Part shown: positions 60,817 to 64,000 of the stretch, piece by piece
Layout: the number at the start of each line of letters is the position of its first letter
Position numbering within the stretch: position 1 is the first letter of the stretch
Assembly (NCBI RefSeq): GCF_001642475.1
Contig: NW_019173947.1
Coordinates: forward strand, 186,001 to 250,000
From: Fonsecaea monophora
Lineage: Eukaryota > Ascomycota > Eurotiomycetes > Chaetothyriales > Herpotrichiellaceae
Direction: 5' to 3'
DNA length: 64,000 nucleotides
Program-made: the position numbers and the translations under genes
Notes under the pieces: generated by a model
Databases searched by the model: none
Seen by the model: only the letters and a program-made list of their open reading frames with translations
Told to the model about the DNA's origin: nothing

Positions 60817-63800
60817 TCAGTCTTTCTTGTACTTGACCATCACATACGGAATCTCAACATCCTCTTCAGTGGTATCCTCGGCAGTAATCTCAAAGATGAT
60901 ATTCTTCTGATGTTCTGGGATCGGTTTCCGGCTGATGGTCTCGAGCAGCTTGCTCATCTTGAGAGGCAGCCGATCCTTGGTCTTGCTGGGGGGGTAGAAA
61001 CTGGCGTACAGCAAGCTAACTCCAGAGCTCACCATGGTCACACTCAATCCCAAATTCTCAAAGTGTTTCAAGAAGTCGGTCAGAGTAATGTCGTCCACCT
61101 CGAAGCGATCCCAGAGCTTGTCAATGGTCACTTCGCCCTCCTTGCCCTGGTACGTGCCCTTGGGACTGGCAATGGGTTCACTAAATCCAAAGAACGGTAG
61201 TGCAAGATTGACGAAACCGTTCTTGTATTGTTCGAGGTCGGTCTTGCCGTCCACCACCTTGAATAGCTCCAGAATCACCAGTCCAGTAACGAGGGCTGTG
61301 GTGGTGGCGATAGCAGGAATAATCTTGCCAGCGATGAACTTCGTCTTATGACGGTCGGCAATTGGAATGTTGTAATTCAATGCTCTGAGATTGCTCGCGG
61401 CAGTGATGAAGTCGATGTGATGATTGGTGTCGTCGTCCTTCTCAAATTCCACAACGTTGAGCCGGAACCCGGGCAGACTCTTGGGAGTGGGCAGTTCGGC
61501 TATAATCTTGTCCAGCTCTTCCGCATCATCTGCAAAAGTTGGTGCTGGTCCGTTGGGGTCTGGCTCCTTCTCGTCAGTCTGGATCTTCACATTGGCGTCG
61601 GGTTTGAATTCGGGTATGATCATGCTGTCCAGAACTTTGACATAGTCCTCATATTTGAGCTGGGGGACGGGAATGCCATAGTTGTAGGCGTGTAGTGCTG
61701 CCCCGTGCACAACAAATCCCATATGTGTCTCGTCCGAGGGATCGAAGTTGAGAGGCGTGGGAGCACGTTTTGGTCCTGACCAGAAATCAGCCCCAGTCGA
61801 TGTCTTCGAGTCCTTGGGAAAGTTGTAGAGAAGCTGCGCAATGGCATTGTGGTATTGCTTTTCGAATTGCATCCGCGCCCAAGCAATGCAGTCATTGAAA
61901 TCGCTGGGTTTGTCGGTAACCAGGAATTCTTTCAGACTATCCAGGATCAGCTTCTCGTTGCCTTGCTGTCGGAGCGTGGTGTTGATGTAGTCTGGCTGTG
62001 ACATGTAAAGATTGACCGTCTCCGGTGGTCCCACAAAATATGACTGGAACAGGTCTCGAGCCCAGGCGATGGTGTGTTCGATCTTGTTGGGAAAGCTTCG
62101 AAGTGTGCACATCGGGAAGGACTGCTCGGGCGGATCTTGCGAGCTAGAGTACGACTCGGTCAGACGCGGGAGGATGACTTGGGTATTGCCCTTTGTTCCC
62201 AGAGTGCCACTTTCCAGCAGAGGCTTCATGAAGAAAACACAGCGTCGATCGACATATGTACGAGCCTCGACGTTGTCCAGAGCATTTGTGACAATGTCCA
62301 GGTCGTGCCAAAACGCCTCATTGAAGATGTCCTCGCTGTCGGGCCCGATGCGATCTGTCATTGTCGTTATCTTCCCTTTGAGGTCCGGGTTCATTGCTTG
62401 GGCTGCTGCCGCTGCAACCTCGCTCTTCTGTTTCCCAACGTCCTTTGCTCGGAACAGGAACTGACGGTTGAGGTTGCTCTTTTCGATGGAGTCATTATCT
62501 GTGACTGTGATGTGACCCTTGGGGCCAGTACCCAAACCGATCATAGCATAGTTCTTGAGCATCTCACATCCAATGGCGCCCGCGCCAACCAAGAAGTTCT
62601 TGACGTTGGAGATCTTCTCTTGGAACTCCTTACCAAACACCGCAATCTGGCCATCATATCGCGAACCTGTGGGCTTGCAAAGCTCTTCGTTTCGGTTCAC
62701 AGATGTAGGCAGGGATTCCAAAGAATCAAAGTACATCCACTGTACAACCGGTGTAAACTTCCCTGACACAGCCTTCAGCACTTCCTGCGCAGCGAGACCA
62801 CCGAAGAACGCAGCCATGGGGCTCAAGTCACCCTGTGCCTGGTAGCTTAGCTCTGTGATCAACTTTTCGTCAATTTCGACCTCCTCAGCACTCTCCTTGG
62901 CCAACTTCTTTGTGATTTCTAGGACTTCCTTTGCATCATCCTCGTTGTGTGGACGAGGGAAGGTGCCCTTGTTTTCCTTGAAAGCATGGAGAGCTTGAAT
63001 GCCAATATGGAGCTTGGCTGGTCGGTCAAATTTGGCAAAATCGGATATGAGGAATTCTGGCTTCTTGATCTGTTCTGACAGCGACTGGAACTGAAGCACT
63101 TTCGGCATCTTGACCTGGGAGAAAAGACCGCCTCCTTCATATTTACCCAGTCCCGAGACATCGCCGATAGAGAACGAGTACGGGCCTTTAACAGTGATCT
63201 TCCGAGGAGGTGCTCCGTTGAGACCTTCCATTCCTCTGATTTCTGCAAACTCCACATAATCGCCGTCTTCAAGTCCATGTCTTGTCTCGTCCAGAGCAGA
63301 TACCAGACCAGTCTCATCAATATCCGCCACAATGCCGCTGATGGGATTCTCTCCGGTAATGTCGCCCACTGTGAAGTCCTTCCCAAAGTCGGTGAAGATG
63401 TAGCCGAATAGACCAAACGTATCAGCAATCACCAGGTAAATGCCGTTCTGGTGGCAATAATCGGAAATCGTGAGTTGATCTTTCAGAGATGTGGTTGTGA
63501 GCACGATGACTTGGTATTTTTTGAGTTGGCTCAAGTCATCAGTTAATGCCTTGGCCTTGTGGACGGCAACGGGAGTGTAGGAATTGAGCTCGGCCACACG
63601 CGGGGCGGTCACTTCTGCTCGGGGTTTGCCCACGTCTGCAGACCGGAGGAAGAATTGGGAGGAAAGGTCGGCAATAGCAACAGGGTCAGGGTCGAAGAGG
63701 GTCAGGGATTTGACGCCGGCCAGGGCAATGTTCTTTGCAATTTCCACGCCCAGGCCCTTCAGCCCGACGACGAGCACATTGGACGCACCCATCCGCTTCA

Positions 63801-63918
63801 TAGCCTCGTGGCCCAGGACATAGAGCTGCCGGCTGTAGAGAGATTCGTCGATTTCGCCATTCTGGAGCTCCGTAATGGCAGCCCCAGGGTTGTCAACTTC
63901 CATCACAGAGTCTGTCAT
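60817..63918 (-). CDS. UBA1: UBA1, ubiquitin-activating enzyme E1 (5' end possibly past the window edge)
   Basis: One exon, 1033 residues from ATG 63918. It carries both ThiF-type halves: [19 protein letters not shown] and [21 protein letters not shown], the latter binding [20 protein letters not shown] in the active adenylation domain; the catalytic Cys604 in [15 protein letters not shown]; and the ubiquitin-fold domain at the C-terminus ending in [11 protein letters not shown]1 activates ubiquitin with ATP and passes it to all E2 enzymes, and is essential. The length and order match yeast Uba1 (1024). Upstream of the ATG the frame stays open to the window edge and encodes a basic NLS-like stretch, so a longer form is possible (see findings). 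A TATAAAG sequence at 63976-63982 (minus strand) could instead be the promoter. Confidence 0.96.
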   Translation of the reverse strand: MTDSVMEVDNPGAAITELQNGEIDESLYSRQLYVLGHEAMKRMGASNVLVVGLKGLGVEIAKNIALAGVKSLTLFDPDPVAIADLSSQFFLRSADVGKPRAEVTAPRVAELNSYTPVAVHKAKALTDDLSQLKKYQVIVLTTTSLKDQLTISDYCHQNGIYLVIADTFGLFGYIFTDFGKDFTVGDITGENPISGIVADIDETGLVSALDETRHGLEDGDYVEFAEIRGMEGLNGAPPRKITVKGPYSFSIGDVSGLGKYEGGGLFSQVKMPKVLQFQSLSEQIKKPEFLISDFAKFDRPAKLHIGIQALHAFKENKGTFPRPHNEDDAKEVLEITKKLAKESAEEVEIDEKLITELSYQAQGDLSPMAAFFGGLAAQEVLKAVSGKFTPVVQWMYFDSLESLPTSVNRNEELCKPTGSRYDGQIAVFGKEFQEKISNVKNFLVGAGAIGCEMLKNYAMIGLGTGPKGHITVTDNDSIEKSNLNRQFLFRAKDVGKQKSEVAAAAAQAMNPDLKGKITTMTDRIGPDSEDIFNEAFWHDLDIVTNALDNVEARTYVDRRCVFFMKPLLESGTLGTKGNTQVILPRLTESYSSSQDPPEQSFPMCTLRSFPNKIEHTIAWARDLFQSYFVGPPETVNLYMSQPDYINTTLRQQGNEKLILDSLKEFLVTDKPSDFNDCIAWARMQFEKQYHNAIAQLLYNFPKDSKTSTGADFWSGPKRAPTPLNFDPSDETHMGFVVHGAALHAYNYGIPVPQLKYEDYVKVLDSMIIPEFKPDANVKIQTDEKEPDPNGPAPTFADDAEELDKIIAELPTPKSLPGFRLNVVEFEKDDDTNHHIDFITAASNLRALNYNIPIADRHKTKFIAGKIIPAIATTTALVTGLVILELFKVVDGKTDLEQYKNGFVNLALPFFGFSEPIASPKGTYQGKEGEVTIDKLWDRFEVDDITLTDFLKHFENLGLSVTMVSSGVSLLYASFYPPSKTKDRLPLKMSKLLETISRKPIPEHQKNIIFEITAEDTTEEDVEIPYVMVKYKKD

Positions 63919-63975
63919 GATTTTCTTTTCTGGCCGGGCGAGGTCTTCTGACGAAGCCTTTCTTTTGCTACCGGC

Positions 63976-63982
63976 CTTTATA
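63976..63982 (-). promoter_or_regulatory. TATA-like box upstream of UBA1
   Basis: TATAAAG on the minus strand lies about 60 bp before the annotated UBA1 ATG. It would be a promoter element if the ATG at 63918 is the true start; if the coding region extends upstream it is just coding sequence. Confidence 0.35.
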
Positions 63983-64000
63983 GAGTCTGGGAACTCGGCG

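Noticed and set aside
1..64000. CRISPR arrays, bacterial operons, insertion sequences
   Set aside because: The window is eukaryotic; no regularly spaced repeats or transposase genes were seen.

Overview
The window is nuclear DNA of a filamentous ascomycete (Pezizomycotina). The evidence is short spliceosomal introns (47-134 bp) with GT..AG ends and CTAAC/CTGAC-type branch sites, many long intronless genes, Zn2Cys6 regulators, a DHA-type MFS transporter and several protein families known to me only from filamentous fungi. The family mix would suit Eurotiomycetes, perhaps Chaetothyriales, but that placement is a low-confidence inference. I recognise 23 protein genes (two run off the edges) and no supportable tRNA, rRNA, transposon or CRISPR.

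Layout. 1-9.3 kb: 3' end of TYW1 (tRNA wybutosine synthesis), a ubiquitin-like-domain gene, then a small metabolic group made of a 4-coumarate-CoA-ligase-like enzyme, a cluster-less fungal regulator and, divergently, a phytanoyl-CoA dioxygenase. 9.3-18 kb: a tubby-like protein, a multi-span membrane protein, an F-box-type protein and a CCCH zinc-finger gene whose N-terminal domain looks like a PIN/NYN nuclease. 18-30.3 kb: IRC22 (ER), cohesin SCC3, urease accessory UreD convergent with a uracil phosphoribosyltransferase, a FEX fluoride exporter and a secreted or GPI-type protein. 31.5-46.7 kb: RNA polymerase III subunit RPC4/RPC53, a regulator with an N-terminal beta-grasp-like domain and C-terminal Zn2Cys6 cluster, a 3.4-kb intergenic region, a B-type cyclin and a DHX29/DHX57-type helicase. 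47-64 kb: an N-glycosylated membrane protein, a Zn2Cys6 regulator divergent from an MFS transporter, an HExxH putative metalloprotease, an ECM4-type glutathione transferase with an unusual membrane anchor, and UBA1 (ubiquitin E1) running to or past the right edge.

How the genes relate. Most are independent core genes. Likely functional neighbours are the 4CL-like/PhyH/regulator group, the UreD-UPRT pair (fungal URC-type uracil catabolism releases urea), and the Zn2Cys6-MFS pair sharing a promoter with a 16-bp perfect palindrome. Cyclin B and SCC3 both have MCB-like ACGCGT boxes upstream. I joined exons by hand at splice sites that keep frame and family motifs together; where this failed (the ubiquitin-like gene) I say so.
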